A model generated the notes under the pieces. It was not told the origin of the DNA, searched no databases, and worked only from the letters and a program-made list of their open reading frames with translations. Of a DNA stretch of 64,000 nt, positions 41,939-50,809 are shown one piece after another. The position numbers and the translations under genes were made by a program. Position 1 is the stretch's first letter; the number at the start of each line of letters is the position of its first letter. This stretch comes from Modestobacter sp. VKM Ac-2985 (lineage in GTDB: Bacteria > Actinomycetota > Actinomycetes > Mycobacteriales > Geodermatophilaceae): assembly GCF_026967925.1 (NCBI RefSeq), contig NZ_JAPVBI010000003.1, positions 375,070 through 439,069 of the forward strand, given 5' to 3'.

Positions 41939-42832
41939 TCATGAAAGCGCTTGCCCGTCCGCCAGTACGGCCAGCGCCCGCCACAGCGCCGGGTTCTTCG
42001 ACTCCCGTGCCCAGAGCAGGTGCAGCTCCACCGGCTCGGGCACCGGGGTCTCCAGGCGCACCAGCCCGACCCCTGCGATGGTCAGCCCGGCGGCCGACTC
42101 CGGGACGAAGGCGACCCCCCGGCCGGCGGCGACGAGCCAGAGCATGGTGAGCACCTGGCTGACGGTGTGCACCGCGTTCTCCGAGGCCATCGGCACGAAC
42201 CCGACCACCAGGTCGTAGAAGTACCGCGCCTGGGTCGGCGAGTGCATCACCACCGGCTCACCGGCCAGGTCGGCCGCCACCACCGGCCGGTCCAGTGCCA
42301 GCAGCCGGTGCCCGAGCGGGGCGGCGACCAGCAGGGACTCGCGGTGCAGCAGCCGGGAACCGAACCGCTCGGCGTCGAACGGCGGCCGGGCCAGTCCGAG
42401 GTCGATCTCCTCCGCCAGCAGGCCGGCCACCTGCTCCCGGGTCACCATCTCGGCGAGGTCGACGTCCACGTCGGGCAGCGCGGCGCCGAGGTCGTCGAGC
42501 AGCCGGCCGAGCACGCCGTAGGCGGACGCCGCGGTGAAGCCGATCCGGAGCACGCCACTGGACCCGGAGGAGACCCGGCGCGCCAGCTCCGGCGCCCCGT
42601 CGGCGAGGGTGAGCAGCCGGCGCGCCTCGACCAGGAAGACCTCGCCGGCAGCGGTGAGCTCGACCCGCCGGTTGTCCCGCTCGAGCAGCTGGGCACCGAC
42701 CACCCGCTCCAGCTTCTGGATCTGCCGGCTGAGCGGGGGCTGGGTCATCGAGAGCCGCTCGGCCGCGCGACCGAAGTGCAGCTCCTCGGCGACGGCGACG
42801 AAACCACGGAGTTGCTCCAGGGTGAACGCCAT
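41939..42832 (-). CDS. LysR-family transcriptional regulator of the aldarate locus
   Basis: A 297-residue LysR protein: N-terminal winged helix-turn-helix (FVAVAEELHFGRAAERLSMTQ, then PPLSRQIQKLE) and effector domain (LRIGFTAASAYGVLGRLL, DVDLAEMVT). It stands between the catabolic operon (same strand, downstream) and the divergent transport operon. That position makes it the likely aldarate-responsive regulator of both. A pair GATGCC (41890) ... GGCATC (41936) in the 134-base gap could be part of its site, but the spacing is long. Confidence 0.9.
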   Translation of the reverse strand: MAFTLEQLRGFVAVAEELHFGRAAERLSMTQPPLSRQIQKLERVVGAQLLERDNRRVELTAAGEVFLVEARRLLTLADGAPELARRVSSGSSGVLRIGFTAASAYGVLGRLLDDLGAALPDVDVDLAEMVTREQVAGLLAEEIDLGLARPPFDAERFGSRLLHRESLLVAAPLGHRLLALDRPVVAADLAGEPVVMHSPTQARYFYDLVVGFVPMASENAVHTVSQVLTMLWLVAAGRGVAFVPESAAGLTIAGVGLVRLETPVPEPVELHLLWARESKNPALWRALAVLADGQALS

Positions 42833-42972
42833 GCAGTCAAGGTATCAATCAATGCCGCAATGGATTTGGACAGGCATGAGCGGCCGTTCCTACGCTTCGG
42901 TCATCCCGCGTTCGTGACGGCACTCACAGCGCCCCCGGCCGGACCGACGGCTTCTCGAAGAGGAGAACCACC

Positions 42973-43986
42973 ATGACCACGAACCACCGCGCCCGTCGCT
43001 GGGCACTGTCCGGAGCCGGACTCACCCTGGCGCTCTCCCTCGCCGCCTGCGGCGGGAACGTCGGCGGCGGCGGGTCGGACTCCGGGGAGGAGTTCCCCGG
43101 CGGCGACCCGATCACCATCCTGGTGGGCCAGGACCCCGGCGGCAGCACCGACCTGATCGCCCGCGCGGCCGCCGACGGCCTCTCCGACGAGCTCGGCGTC
43201 CCGGTCACCGTGGAGAACCAGCCCGGCGCCAACGGCGCCCTGGCCGCGCAGTCGCTGGCCGGCGAGGAGCCGGACGGCCACACGCTCATGGTCTACAACG
43301 GCAGCCTGGCCTACATCACGCCGCTCGCGGTGGACGAGGGCGCGGTGCCCGACATCGCCGACTTCGACATCGTCACCGGCCTCTCCCTCGACGACTACGT
43401 CCTGGTGACCGCGCCCAGCTCGGGCCTCGCCACGGTCGAGGACCTGGCCGCCGCCGGTCGCGCGATCACCTTCGGCACCACCGGCGTGGGCACCGGCAGC
43501 CAGCTGTCCCAGGAGCTGCTCTTCGCCCAGGCCGACATCGACGCCACCGCCGTCCCGTTCGACGGCGGGTCGCCCACGCTGACCGCCGTGCTCGGCGGGC
43601 AGGTGGACGTCGGCTCCGTCCAGCTCGGTGAGGCCATCGAGCAGATCGAGTCCGGCGCCCTCACCCCGATCGTGACCTTCGCCGAGGAGCGTCCGAGCTA
43701 CCTGCCCGACACCCCCACCGCGGTCGAGGCCGGCTACGACGTGCCGGTGCAGCAGTCGCGCGCCGTGTTCGCCCCGCAGGGCCTGCCGGACGACGTCATG
43801 CAGACGCTGCGCGACGGCTTCGAGGCCGCGTTCGGGACGGAGGGCTACCAGCAGCTCAACGAGGACAACCTGCTCACCCCCCTCGAGGTCGACGGTGAGG
43901 AGATCCGGGAGCGGTGGACCGAGAACCTGGACAACTACCGTGCCGTGGTCGAGGAGTACGGCATCAACCTCGGTGGAGATGCGTGA
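42973..43986 (+). CDS. tctC: tripartite tricarboxylate transporter substrate-binding lipoprotein (TctC family)
   Basis: A 337-residue exported binding protein. The lipobox LSLAAC gives acylated Cys26, followed by a Gly/Ser/Glu linker. ITILVGQDPGGSTDLIARAAADGL and VTVENQPGANGALAAQSLAG are the TctC signatures that clamp a carboxylate. ATG 42973 follows aggagaacc. As the first transport gene, divergent from the LysR regulator and beside the aldarate catabolic operon, it probably binds glucarate or galactarate instead of citrate. Confidence 0.92.
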   Translation: MTTNHRARRWALSGAGLTLALSLAACGGNVGGGGSDSGEEFPGGDPITILVGQDPGGSTDLIARAAADGLSDELGVPVTVENQPGANGALAAQSLAGEEPDGHTLMVYNGSLAYITPLAVDEGAVPDIADFDIVTGLSLDDYVLVTAPSSGLATVEDLAAAGRAITFGTTGVGTGSQLSQELLFAQADIDATAVPFDGGSPTLTAVLGGQVDVGSVQLGEAIEQIESGALTPIVTFAEERPSYLPDTPTAVEAGYDVPVQQSRAVFAPQGLPDDVMQTLRDGFEAAFGTEGYQQLNEDNLLTPLEVDGEEIRERWTENLDNYRAVVEEYGINLGGDA

Positions 43987-44002
43987 TCCTCGGAACCCCG
44001 AT

Positions 44003-44035
44003 GGTCATCGGGACGCGTCCGGCGTCCCGATGACC
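44003..44035 (+). terminator. strong intercistronic hairpin between tctC and tctB
   Basis: Perfect 14-bp repeat GGTCATCGGGACGC / GCGTCCCGATGACC with loop GTCCG, 17 bases after the tctC stop and 24 before tctB. It sits inside an operon, so it more likely attenuates or protects the tctC message (more binding protein than permease) than ends transcription completely. Confidence 0.7.
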
Positions 44036-44058
44036 CCGAGCAGGAGCGAGGAGCAGTC

Positions 44059-44691
44059 GTGAGCTCTGCGCACAACGGGTCGCACACCCCGGCGAGCCCC
44101 GGCAGCCACACGGCCGCCGGGGCCAGCCCCCCGGGGGACGTGACGCCCCGACCGACCGACACCGCCCCGGCGACGACCGACACCCCCGAGACGCTGCACG
44201 GCCTCGAGGACCTGGCGCAGGAGGTCGAGGAGGAGGCGGAGCACCGCCCGCCACCGGCCGGCCCGGCCACCAACATGGTGGTGGCCGCACTCGTCGTCGT
44301 CCTGGGGGCGGCCACCGTCGTCGGCGCCCTGGCGCTCGGCGCTGGCACCGCCCGCACCCCGGGGCCGGGCCTCTGGCCGCTGCTCCTCGGCCTCCTGCTG
44401 GTCGTGCTGGGCATCGGCCTGGTGGCCACCGCCCGCAGGACCACCGACACCGAGCAGTTCACGAGGTCCTCCTGGCTGGTCCTCGCCGGGCTGGCCACGA
44501 TGCTGGTCTTCGTCGCCCTCATCGGCACGATCGGCTTCGAGATCCCCGCCGCGCTGCTGGCCTTCGTCTGGCTGCGCTTCCTCGGCGGCGAGAGCTGGCG
44601 GACCTCGGCGATCGTGAGCATCGCCGTGGTGGTCGCGTTCTACCTCGTCTTCGTGGCGGCCCTCTCGGTCCCCATCCCGCACCTCTTCTGA
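44059..44691 (+). CDS. tctB: tripartite tricarboxylate transporter small membrane subunit (TctB family)
   Basis: A 210-residue protein. A long hydrophilic Pro/Thr/Glu-rich N-terminus (residues 1-70) is followed by four hydrophobic helices (about 73-95, 105-120, 135-165 and 180-205). GTARTPGPGLWPLLLGLLLVVLG is the TctB signature. GTG 44059 follows gaggagcag. The extended N-terminus is longer than is usual for the family. Partner of TctA in a secondary, ion-driven transporter. Confidence 0.85.
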   Translation: MSSAHNGSHTPASPGSHTAAGASPPGDVTPRPTDTAPATTDTPETLHGLEDLAQEVEEEAEHRPPPAGPATNMVVAALVVVLGAATVVGALALGAGTARTPGPGLWPLLLGLLLVVLGIGLVATARRTTDTEQFTRSSWLVLAGLATMLVFVALIGTIGFEIPAALLAFVWLRFLGGESWRTSAIVSIAVVVAFYLVFVAALSVPIPHLF

Positions 44692-44701
44692 GGAGAGTCC
44701 G

Positions 44702-46231
44702 TTGGACCTCGCCCCGGTGCTCGACGGTTTCACCGTCGTCCTGGAACCGACCAATCTGCTCTACTGCCTGATCGGCGTCGTCGTCGGCATGCTGGTCGGC
44801 GTGCTGCCGGGCCTCGGGCCGGCCGCCACGATCGCGATCCTGCTGCCGATCACCATCGGCATCGAGCCGGTGACCGCGATCATCATGCTGGCCGGCATCT
44901 TCTACGGCGCCCAGTACGGCGGCACGATCACCTCCGTCCTGCTCAAGCTGCCGGGCGAGGCGTCGTCGGTGGTCACCGTCTTCGACGGCTACGCCATGGC
45001 CCGCCAGGGCAGGGCGGGGACCGCGCTGGGGATCGCGGCGATCGGCTCGTTCGTCGGCGGCACGGTCTCGATCGTCGCGCTGTCCTTCCTCGCCCCCGTC
45101 GTGGCCGGCTTCGCCCTGGACTTCGGACCGCCGGAGTACACGGCCCTGGCGCTGCTCGGCATCCTGCTGGTCGCCACCGTCAGCAGCGGAGACCGGCTCA
45201 AGGCGGTCGTCGCGGCCTGCATCGGGCTGCTGCTCGCCACGGTCGGACGCGACGGCTTCACCGCCACCGAGCGGTTCACCTTCGACAACCTGAACCTGGC
45301 CGACGGCCTGGACTTCGTGCCGATCGCGATGGGCCTGTTCGGCCTCGGCGAGATCCTCTACAACCTGGAGGAGCGGCACAAGGCCATCCAGGCGCCGACC
45401 AAGGTCGCCAACGTCTGGCCCTCCCGCCAGGACCTGCGCCAGTCCTCGGGCGCGATCGGCCGCGGATCGGTGATCGGCTTCGTCCTCGGCATCCTCCCCG
45501 GGGGTGGCGCGACCCTCTCCTCGCTCGCCGCCTACGGGGTGGAGAAGCGGCGCTCCAAGACCCCGGAGCGCTTCGGCAAGGGCGCGGTCGAGGGCGTGGC
45601 CGGGCCCGAGACGGCGAACAACGCCGCCGCGACGTCGTCCTTCATCCCGCTGCTCACGCTGGGCATCCCGGCCAACGCGACCATGGCGGTGATCTTCGGC
45701 GCCCTGCTGGTGGTGGGGGTGACCCCCGGCCCGCAGTTGGTCAGCGAGGAGCCGGAGCTGTTCTGGGGCGTCGTCAACTCCATGTACATCGGCAACATCC
45801 TGTTGCTGATCATGAGCATCCCGCTGGTCGGGCTGTTCGTGAAGATCCTGCGGGTGCGGCCGGCCATCCTCGCGCCGATCACCGTGCTGATCACGCTGAT
45901 CGGCGTCTACACGGTCAACAACAACGTCTTCGACATCATGCTGGTCATCGTCTTCGGCGTGATCGGCTACCTGATGAAGAAGGGCGGCTTCGACCCCGGC
46001 CCGCTGTTGCTGGCCTTCGTGCTGGGTGCTCTGCTGGAGGACGGGCTGCGCCGCTCGCTGCTGATCTTCGACGGTGACGCGACCGGCTTCTTCACCCGTC
46101 CCATCTCGGGCACCCTGCTCGTCGTGTTCCTGGTCGTGGCGATCTACCCTCTCGTCTCGGCGCTGCGGGACCGTCGCCGGCAGGACCCGGCCCAGGACAC
46201 CTCCGACCCGAACACCAAGGAGCTCGTGTGA
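44702..46231 (+). CDS. tctA: tripartite tricarboxylate transporter large permease (TctA family)
   Basis: A 509-residue permease with about 12 hydrophobic segments. VVGMLVGVLPGLGPAATIAI and the second repeat IGFVLGILPGGGATLSSLAAY are the twin TctA signatures; FYGAQYGGTITSVLLKLPGE and NNAAATSSFIPLLTLGIPANAT are also diagnostic. Start is TTG 44702, eight bases after gaggaga. The stop overlaps the universal stress protein start. Likely imports aldarates with TctB and TctC. Confidence 0.93.
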   Translation: MDLAPVLDGFTVVLEPTNLLYCLIGVVVGMLVGVLPGLGPAATIAILLPITIGIEPVTAIIMLAGIFYGAQYGGTITSVLLKLPGEASSVVTVFDGYAMARQGRAGTALGIAAIGSFVGGTVSIVALSFLAPVVAGFALDFGPPEYTALALLGILLVATVSSGDRLKAVVAACIGLLLATVGRDGFTATERFTFDNLNLADGLDFVPIAMGLFGLGEILYNLEERHKAIQAPTKVANVWPSRQDLRQSSGAIGRGSVIGFVLGILPGGGATLSSLAAYGVEKRRSKTPERFGKGAVEGVAGPETANNAAATSSFIPLLTLGIPANATMAVIFGALLVVGVTPGPQLVSEEPELFWGVVNSMYIGNILLLIMSIPLVGLFVKILRVRPAILAPITVLITLIGVYTVNNNVFDIMLVIVFGVIGYLMKKGGFDPGPLLLAFVLGALLEDGLRRSLLIFDGDATGFFTRPISGTLLVVFLVVAIYPLVSALRDRRRQDPAQDTSDPNTKELV

Positions 46232-46632
46232 CCGTCCTCGTCGGCTTCGTCCCCACGCCCGAGGGCGAGGCGGCCTTCACGGCCGGCCTCGCCGAGGCCC
46301 GCCGCCGGCAGGAGGGGCTGCTGGTGCTCAACACCCCGCGGGGCGGAGCTCCCGTCAGCGCCGATGTCGCACCACCGGAGCTGGTCCGGTCGCTGACCTC
46401 CCGCGCCGAGGCCGACGGCGTCGCCCTGGAGCTGCGGCAGACCCCGCACACCGGCGACCTGGCCGACGAGCTGCTCCGGGTGGCCGAGTCCGTCGACGCC
46501 TCGGTCATCGTGATCGGCCTGCGCCGCCGCTCCCCCGTCGGCAAGCTGCTGATGGGCAGCAGCGCCCAGCGGATCCTGCTGGACGCCGACCGGCCGGTGC
46601 TCGCGGTCAAGCCGCAGTCCAGCGCCGGCTGA
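46228..46632 (+). CDS. universal stress protein family protein
   Basis: A 134-residue UspA-fold protein. TVLVGFVPTPEGEAAF starts the first strand; VIVIGLRRRSPVGKLLMGSS, followed by AQRILLDADRPVLAVK, contains the G-2x-G-9x-G(S)-type ATP-binding loop. GTG 46228 overlaps the tctA stop, so it is made with the transporter; small Usp proteins are often coupled to TctA or TRAP-type permeases. Role there is unproven. Confidence 0.88.
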   Translation: MTVLVGFVPTPEGEAAFTAGLAEARRRQEGLLVLNTPRGGAPVSADVAPPELVRSLTSRAEADGVALELRQTPHTGDLADELLRVAESVDASVIVIGLRRRSPVGKLLMGSSAQRILLDADRPVLAVKPQSSAG

Positions 46633-46645
46633 GCCACCCCGGACG

Positions 46646-46685
46646 GCACGAGGCCCGCCAGGAGATCTCCTGGCGGGCCTCGTGC
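46646..46685. terminator. bidirectional terminator, perfect 40-base palindrome
   Basis: Twenty-base arms, GCACGAGGCCCGCCAGGAGA and its exact complement, meet with no spacer (AGATCT at the centre). It lies between the convergent Usp and desaturase genes, so it can end both transcripts. Confidence 0.85.
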
Positions 46686-46704
46686 TGCGTGCGGGGACCG
46701 TCGG

Positions 46705-47898
46705 TCAGGCGGCGGCCTGGAGCGCCCGGCGGACCTTCGGGCCACCGGTGGTCATCTTGTAGAGCTTGACGACCTGGGCCGGGGCGTTGGCCGGGGTGGT
46801 CTGGGCCAGCCAGCCGTTGGGCAGCGAGAGCCGGATGACCTTGTGCCAGGCCGACCCGACCTGGCGCGGCAGCGAGGCGGAGTGGTACCGCAGCCCGTAG
46901 CGGGCGAACAGGTCGCGGATCTGCGGGGCGATCTCGGCGTACCGATTGCTCGGCAGGTCCGGGAACAGGTGGTGCTCGACCTGGTGGGACAGGTTCCCGG
47001 TCATGATGTGCATGGCCTTGCTGCCGGAGATGTTGGCCGAGCCGAGCATCTGGCGCAGGTACCACTCACCGCGGGTCTCCCCGTCGATCGACTTCTTCTC
47101 GAAGGTCTCCACGCCCTCCGGGAAGTGCCCGCACATGATCACCGAGTGCGACCACACGTTGCGCACCACGTTGGCGGTGAAGTTGGCCGCCAGGGTGGGC
47201 AGGAACGACGGACCCGACAGCGCCGGGTGGACGACGTAGTCCTTGGTCATCTGCTTGCCGATCTTCTTCAGCACCTGCTTGCCACGGGCGCGGAAGCCCG
47301 GGTCGGCGCGCCGCTCCTTGGTGGCCAGGTTCTTGCCCAGCTCCAGGTCGTAGGCGGCGATCCCGTACTCGAAGAAGCAGGCGTTGACGAAGTTCCACAC
47401 CGGCTGGAGCAGGTACAGCGGCACCCACCTCTGGTCCTCGTCGACGCGCATGATGCCGTAGCCGAGGTCGTTGTCCTTGCCGATCACGTTCGTGTACGTG
47501 TGGTGCAGGACGTTGTGCGAGTGCTTCCACTGCTCCGACGGGCTGGCCATGTCCCACTCCCACGTCGTGGAGTGGATCTTCGGGTCGCGCATCCAGTCCC
47601 ACTGCCCGTGCAGGATGTTGTGCCCGATCTCCATGTTCTCCAGGATCTTGGCGACCGAGAGCCCGGCGGTGCCCAGCACCCAGGCCGGCGGGAACCTGGA
47701 GAACAGCAGCACGGCCCGGCTGGCCAGCTCCATCTTGCGCTGCACGTCGATGACCCGGCGGATGTAGGCCGCGTCGTCCTCACCCCGGCTGTCCACCACG
47801 GTCTGCCGGATCGCGTCGAGCTCGCGGCCGATGGCCTCGATGTCGGCCTCGGAGAGGTGGGCGATCGGGTTGTCGGGCTTCTTCTGCAGGACGGTCAT
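46705..47898 (-). CDS. DesA3-like acyl-CoA/acyl-lipid fatty acid desaturase
   Basis: A 397-residue membrane-bound di-iron desaturase. Three His clusters are present: EIGHNILHGQWDWMRD, WKHSHNVLHHTYTNV and HQVEHHLFPDLPSNRY. Four hydrophobic stretches give the usual hairpin topology, though they are weakly hydrophobic. ATG 47898 follows gaggag. It lies downstream of a ferredoxin-reductase-type gene in the order seen for mycobacterial Rv3230c-desA3, so a stearoyl-CoA delta-9-type activity is likely. The last residues (VRRALQAAA) are unremarkable. Confidence 0.93.
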   Translation of the reverse strand: MTVLQKKPDNPIAHLSEADIEAIGRELDAIRQTVVDSRGEDDAAYIRRVIDVQRKMELASRAVLLFSRFPPAWVLGTAGLSVAKILENMEIGHNILHGQWDWMRDPKIHSTTWEWDMASPSEQWKHSHNVLHHTYTNVIGKDNDLGYGIMRVDEDQRWVPLYLLQPVWNFVNACFFEYGIAAYDLELGKNLATKERRADPGFRARGKQVLKKIGKQMTKDYVVHPALSGPSFLPTLAANFTANVVRNVWSHSVIMCGHFPEGVETFEKKSIDGETRGEWYLRQMLGSANISGSKAMHIMTGNLSHQVEHHLFPDLPSNRYAEIAPQIRDLFARYGLRYHSASLPRQVGSAWHKVIRLSLPNGWLAQTTPANAPAQVVKLYKMTTGGPKVRRALQAAA

Positions 47899-47934
47899 GT
47901 GCAGCTCCTCAGCTGGTGGGACAGCAGTTCTGGA

Positions 47935-49041
47935 TCAGTGGTCGATGTCGCAGGCGTCAACAGCGGCGCTGACGCAGGTCTGGATCAGCACGCCGTCCCC
48001 GGGGGCGGCGGTGGTCAGCTCCCCGTTGCGCAGGTCGCGGACGGCGCCCTCGCGCAGCGGCAGCACGCAGCCGTAGCAGATGCCCATCCGGCAGCCGCTG
48101 GGCATGAGCAGCCCGGCCTCCTCGGCGGCGTCCAGGATCGGGGTCGCACCGTCGACCTCCAGCACCCGGTCGGACTTCGCGAACGTGACGGTGCCGCCCT
48201 CGCCGGTGACCAGCACCCGGGGGCGGAAGCGCTCGGTGTAGAGCCGGTCGGAGATGCCCTGGGCGGCCCAGTGCTCCTCCAGCGCCTCGAGCAGGCCGAC
48301 CGGGCCGCAGGCCCAGGTGGCCCGCTCGGTCAGGTCGGGCACCAGGTCGGCGATCGCCGCGGCGTCCAGCAGCCCGGCGGCCTGGGTGTGGTGCTCGACC
48401 AGCCGGATCCGGCCGGCCGCCGCCAGCTCGCGCAGCTCGGCACCGAAGATCACGTCCTCGACGGTGGGTGCGGAGTGGACCAGGACGACGTCGCACCCGG
48501 CGTCCTCGCCCAGGTTGCGCAGGATGCCCATGACCGGCGTGATGCCGGAGCCCGCCGTCACGAACAGCGCCTTGGCCGGCCGCTGATCCGGGAGCACGAA
48601 GTCACCGGTGGCCTGGTCCAGCTGCACGACGGTGCCGGGCTGGACGCGGTGCACCAGGTGGTTGCTGACCTTGCCGTCGGGGATCGCCTTGACGGTGATG
48701 GTGAAGCGACCGTCGGCGCGGCCGAGCACCGAGGTGATCGAGTACGCGCGCCACAGCCGCACCCCGTCGATGTCGATGCCGATCCGGACGTACTGGCCCG
48801 GGGTGTGCGGGAGCCAGTCGCGGCCGGGGCGGATCACGATGCTGGCCGCGTCGCGGGTCTCGCGGTGCACCGCCTCGATCCGGCCGCGCAGCGCGGCGCC
48901 GGAGCGCAGCGGGTCGACCAGGTCCAGGTAGTCGGCGGGCAGCAGTGGCGTGGTGACCAGCTCGGCCACCTTGAGCACCCGGTCGCGCAGCGTGGTCAGC
49001 ACGGGGCGAACCGGCGACGGACGCGGAACGGTGGCGGTCAT
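47935..49041 (-). CDS. ferredoxin-NADP reductase/2Fe-2S electron donor for the desaturase
   Basis: A 368-residue fusion of FAD domain (about 50-150; WRAYSIT and the GQYVRIGI approach), NAD(P) domain (about 155-265; VTAGSGITPVMGIL) and C-terminal plant-type 2Fe-2S domain. The cluster cysteines lie in PSGCRMGICYGCVLPL and LIQTCVSA (CxxxxCxxC...C). This is the layout of Rv3230c, which supplies electrons to DesA3. ATG 49041 has no clear ribosome site. The desaturase gene follows 36 bases later on the same strand. Confidence 0.92.
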   Translation of the reverse strand: MTATVPRPSPVRPVLTTLRDRVLKVAELVTTPLLPADYLDLVDPLRSGAALRGRIEAVHRETRDAASIVIRPGRDWLPHTPGQYVRIGIDIDGVRLWRAYSITSVLGRADGRFTITVKAIPDGKVSNHLVHRVQPGTVVQLDQATGDFVLPDQRPAKALFVTAGSGITPVMGILRNLGEDAGCDVVLVHSAPTVEDVIFGAELRELAAAGRIRLVEHHTQAAGLLDAAAIADLVPDLTERATWACGPVGLLEALEEHWAAQGISDRLYTERFRPRVLVTGEGGTVTFAKSDRVLEVDGATPILDAAEEAGLLMPSGCRMGICYGCVLPLREGAVRDLRNGELTTAAPGDGVLIQTCVSAAVDACDIDH

Positions 49042-49107
49042 GCACTGAGTCTTACCCGCACGAGGGGCGAAGAACTGTGCTGGCGACGTGAATCGGGCGG
49101 TAGGTTC

Positions 49108-49122
49108 TGTTCCCCGCGAACA
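49108..49122. promoter_or_regulatory. inverted repeat between reductase and PucR-type regulator genes
   Basis: TGTTC-N5-GAACA in the 98-base divergent promoter, just before the PucR ribosome site. A candidate operator for the adjacent regulator; the short arms make it weak on its own. Confidence 0.35.
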
Positions 49123-49139
49123 AAGAGGAGGTGTGGACG

Positions 49140-50354
49140 ATGAGCGACCGGGTCACCTTCCCGCCGTCGGTCGTCACCGCGATGCGGGCCCAGCTCCCCG
49201 CCGTCGCCGAGCAGACCGTGGCCAGCATCGTCGTCGAGGTGCCCAGCTACGCCGACGCCTTCTCCGGGGAGATGGGCCGGGCGATCTCCAACGCCGTCCA
49301 GCTCGCCCTCGGCGGCTTCCTCGAGCTGGCCACCACCGCCGGGGGCGCCGATGCGAGCCGGCCGATCGGCCCGGCGCTGGAGGGCGCCTACTCCCTGGGC
49401 CGGGGCGAGGCGCGCAGCGGCCGGTCGATGGACGCCCTGCTGGCCGCCTACCGGGTCGGCGCCCGGGTGTCCTGGCGGCACATGAGCGACACCGCCGTGG
49501 GCGCCGGCCTCTCGGTGGGGTCGCTGGCCCGCTTCGCCGAGCTGGTGTTCGCCTACATCGACCAGCTGTCCGCGGCCAGCGTGGCCGGGCACACCGACGA
49601 GCTGGAGACCACCGGCCGGGTCCGCCGGCACCACCGCGAACGGCTGGGCGCGCTGCTGCTGGCCGGCCGCCCGCTGCACGACCTCACCCCCGCCGCGGAG
49701 CGGGCCGGCTGGCCCCCGCCGCGGACCCTCACCGCCGTGCTGCTGCCGGAGGTGCGGGCGCGCGGCGCCGTCGCACTGCTGGACCCCCGCACTCTCCAGC
49801 TGGACGACGACCCGCCGGGCCTGGACCCGGCGCTGGAGCTCAGCGTGCTGCTGGTGCCCGACGCCGGCGAGGGTGCCCGGGCCGCCCTGCTGCGCGCTCT
49901 GGAGGGGCGGACGGCGGTGGTCGGGCCGGCCCGGCCCTGGTCCGCGGTCGCCGGCTCCTACGCCCGCGCGCTGCGCGCCCTGCGACTCGGCCTGCGCGCC
50001 ACCGGGTCGGCGCCGCTGGACACCGAGCAGCGGTTGCCCGAGCTGGTGCTGCGGGCCGACGAGGACGCGCTGGCCGACCTGCGGGCCGCGGCGCTGGCAC
50101 CGCTGGACGGGCTGACCCCGGCCACCCGGGAGAAGCTGGCGGAGACCCTGCGCTCCTGGCTGCTGCACCACGGCCGGCGCGAGCAGGTCGCCGCCGAGCT
50201 GTTCGTGCACCCGCAGACCGTGCGGTACCGGATGGGGCAGCTGCGCGACCTGTACGGCGACCGGCTCGAGGACCCGCAGACGGTGCTCCAGCTCACCATC
50301 GCCCTCGGGGCCCTCGGGGCCCTCGGGACGCAGGACGGGGCCGGGGGGACCTGA
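49140..50354 (+). CDS. PucR/CdaR-family helix-turn-helix regulator
   Basis: A 404-residue regulator. A GGDEF-like/CdaR sensor region occupies residues about 20-280. The C-terminal PucR helix-turn-helix (about 335-395) reads TLRSWLLHHGRREQVAAELF followed by VHPQTVRYRMGQLRDLYG. ATG 49140 is chosen because agaggagg ends eight bases before it; GTG 49131 is in frame but overlaps that site. Divergent from the reductase-desaturase pair, it may control membrane desaturation; similar regulators sit beside DesA3-like genes in mycobacteria-related genomes, from memory. Confidence 0.88.
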   Translation: MSDRVTFPPSVVTAMRAQLPAVAEQTVASIVVEVPSYADAFSGEMGRAISNAVQLALGGFLELATTAGGADASRPIGPALEGAYSLGRGEARSGRSMDALLAAYRVGARVSWRHMSDTAVGAGLSVGSLARFAELVFAYIDQLSAASVAGHTDELETTGRVRRHHRERLGALLLAGRPLHDLTPAAERAGWPPPRTLTAVLLPEVRARGAVALLDPRTLQLDDDPPGLDPALELSVLLVPDAGEGARAALLRALEGRTAVVGPARPWSAVAGSYARALRALRLGLRATGSAPLDTEQRLPELVLRADEDALADLRAAALAPLDGLTPATREKLAETLRSWLLHHGRREQVAAELFVHPQTVRYRMGQLRDLYGDRLEDPQTVLQLTIALGALGALGTQDGAGGT

Positions 50355-50375
50355 GCGCGCCCCGGCCGGCGCGCT
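50354..50375 (+). terminator. hairpin overlapping the PucR-gene stop
   Basis: Perfect 8-bp repeat AGCGCGCC / GGCGCGCT around CCGGCC, starting on the last base of the stop codon. Confidence 0.5.
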
Positions 50376-50428
50376 GGGCAGCGGTCAGCGAGCGGGCGCG
50401 GACGGTGGCCTCGGCCCGGTGCACCCGC

Positions 50429-50809
50429 TCACCGGCCCGCCTGGGCCGCCGCCGCGGCCAGGACGGCAGCGGCGGCCGACGTCCCGCCGCTGACCACCGC
50501 CGACCGTCGGTACGCCGGCGACCCGACCGCGACCGCCACCATGCTGAGCGCGTGCAGGGCGTCGACGGTCACGCCGGTGAGCTCCACCCCGCGGGTGGGC
50601 CGGACGAGCACCGCGACGTGCTGGACCACCAGCCGGGCGCCGAGCACCTGCGTCACCCAGGTCGGTGGCTCGCGCCGGCCGGCGCAGACGGCGCGGTTGA
50701 CCTCCGCGGGCCGGAGCAGCAGCGCAGCTCCCCAGCCGGCGAACACCGTGGAGACCAGCCGCGGCAGCACCCGGCGGCGGGTCCTCCTCCGGTGCGCGGT
50801 CCCGCTCAC
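50429..50809 (-). CDS. small membrane protein of unknown function
   Basis: A 126-residue protein with a basic N-terminus (HRRRTRRRVLPRL) and four hydrophobic stretches (about residues 13-32, 52-70, 78-98 and 103-125). I recognise no family. GTG 50809 overlaps the stop of a 29-codon open frame by four bases, which suggests coupled translation. The C-terminal Ala-rich helix makes similarity hard to judge. Codon use is like its neighbours. Confidence 0.6.
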   Translation of the reverse strand: MSGTAHRRRTRRRVLPRLVSTVFAGWGAALLLRPAEVNRAVCAGRREPPTWVTQVLGARLVVQHVAVLVRPTRGVELTGVTVDALHALSMVAVAVGSPAYRRSAVVSGGTSAAAAVLAAAAAQAGR

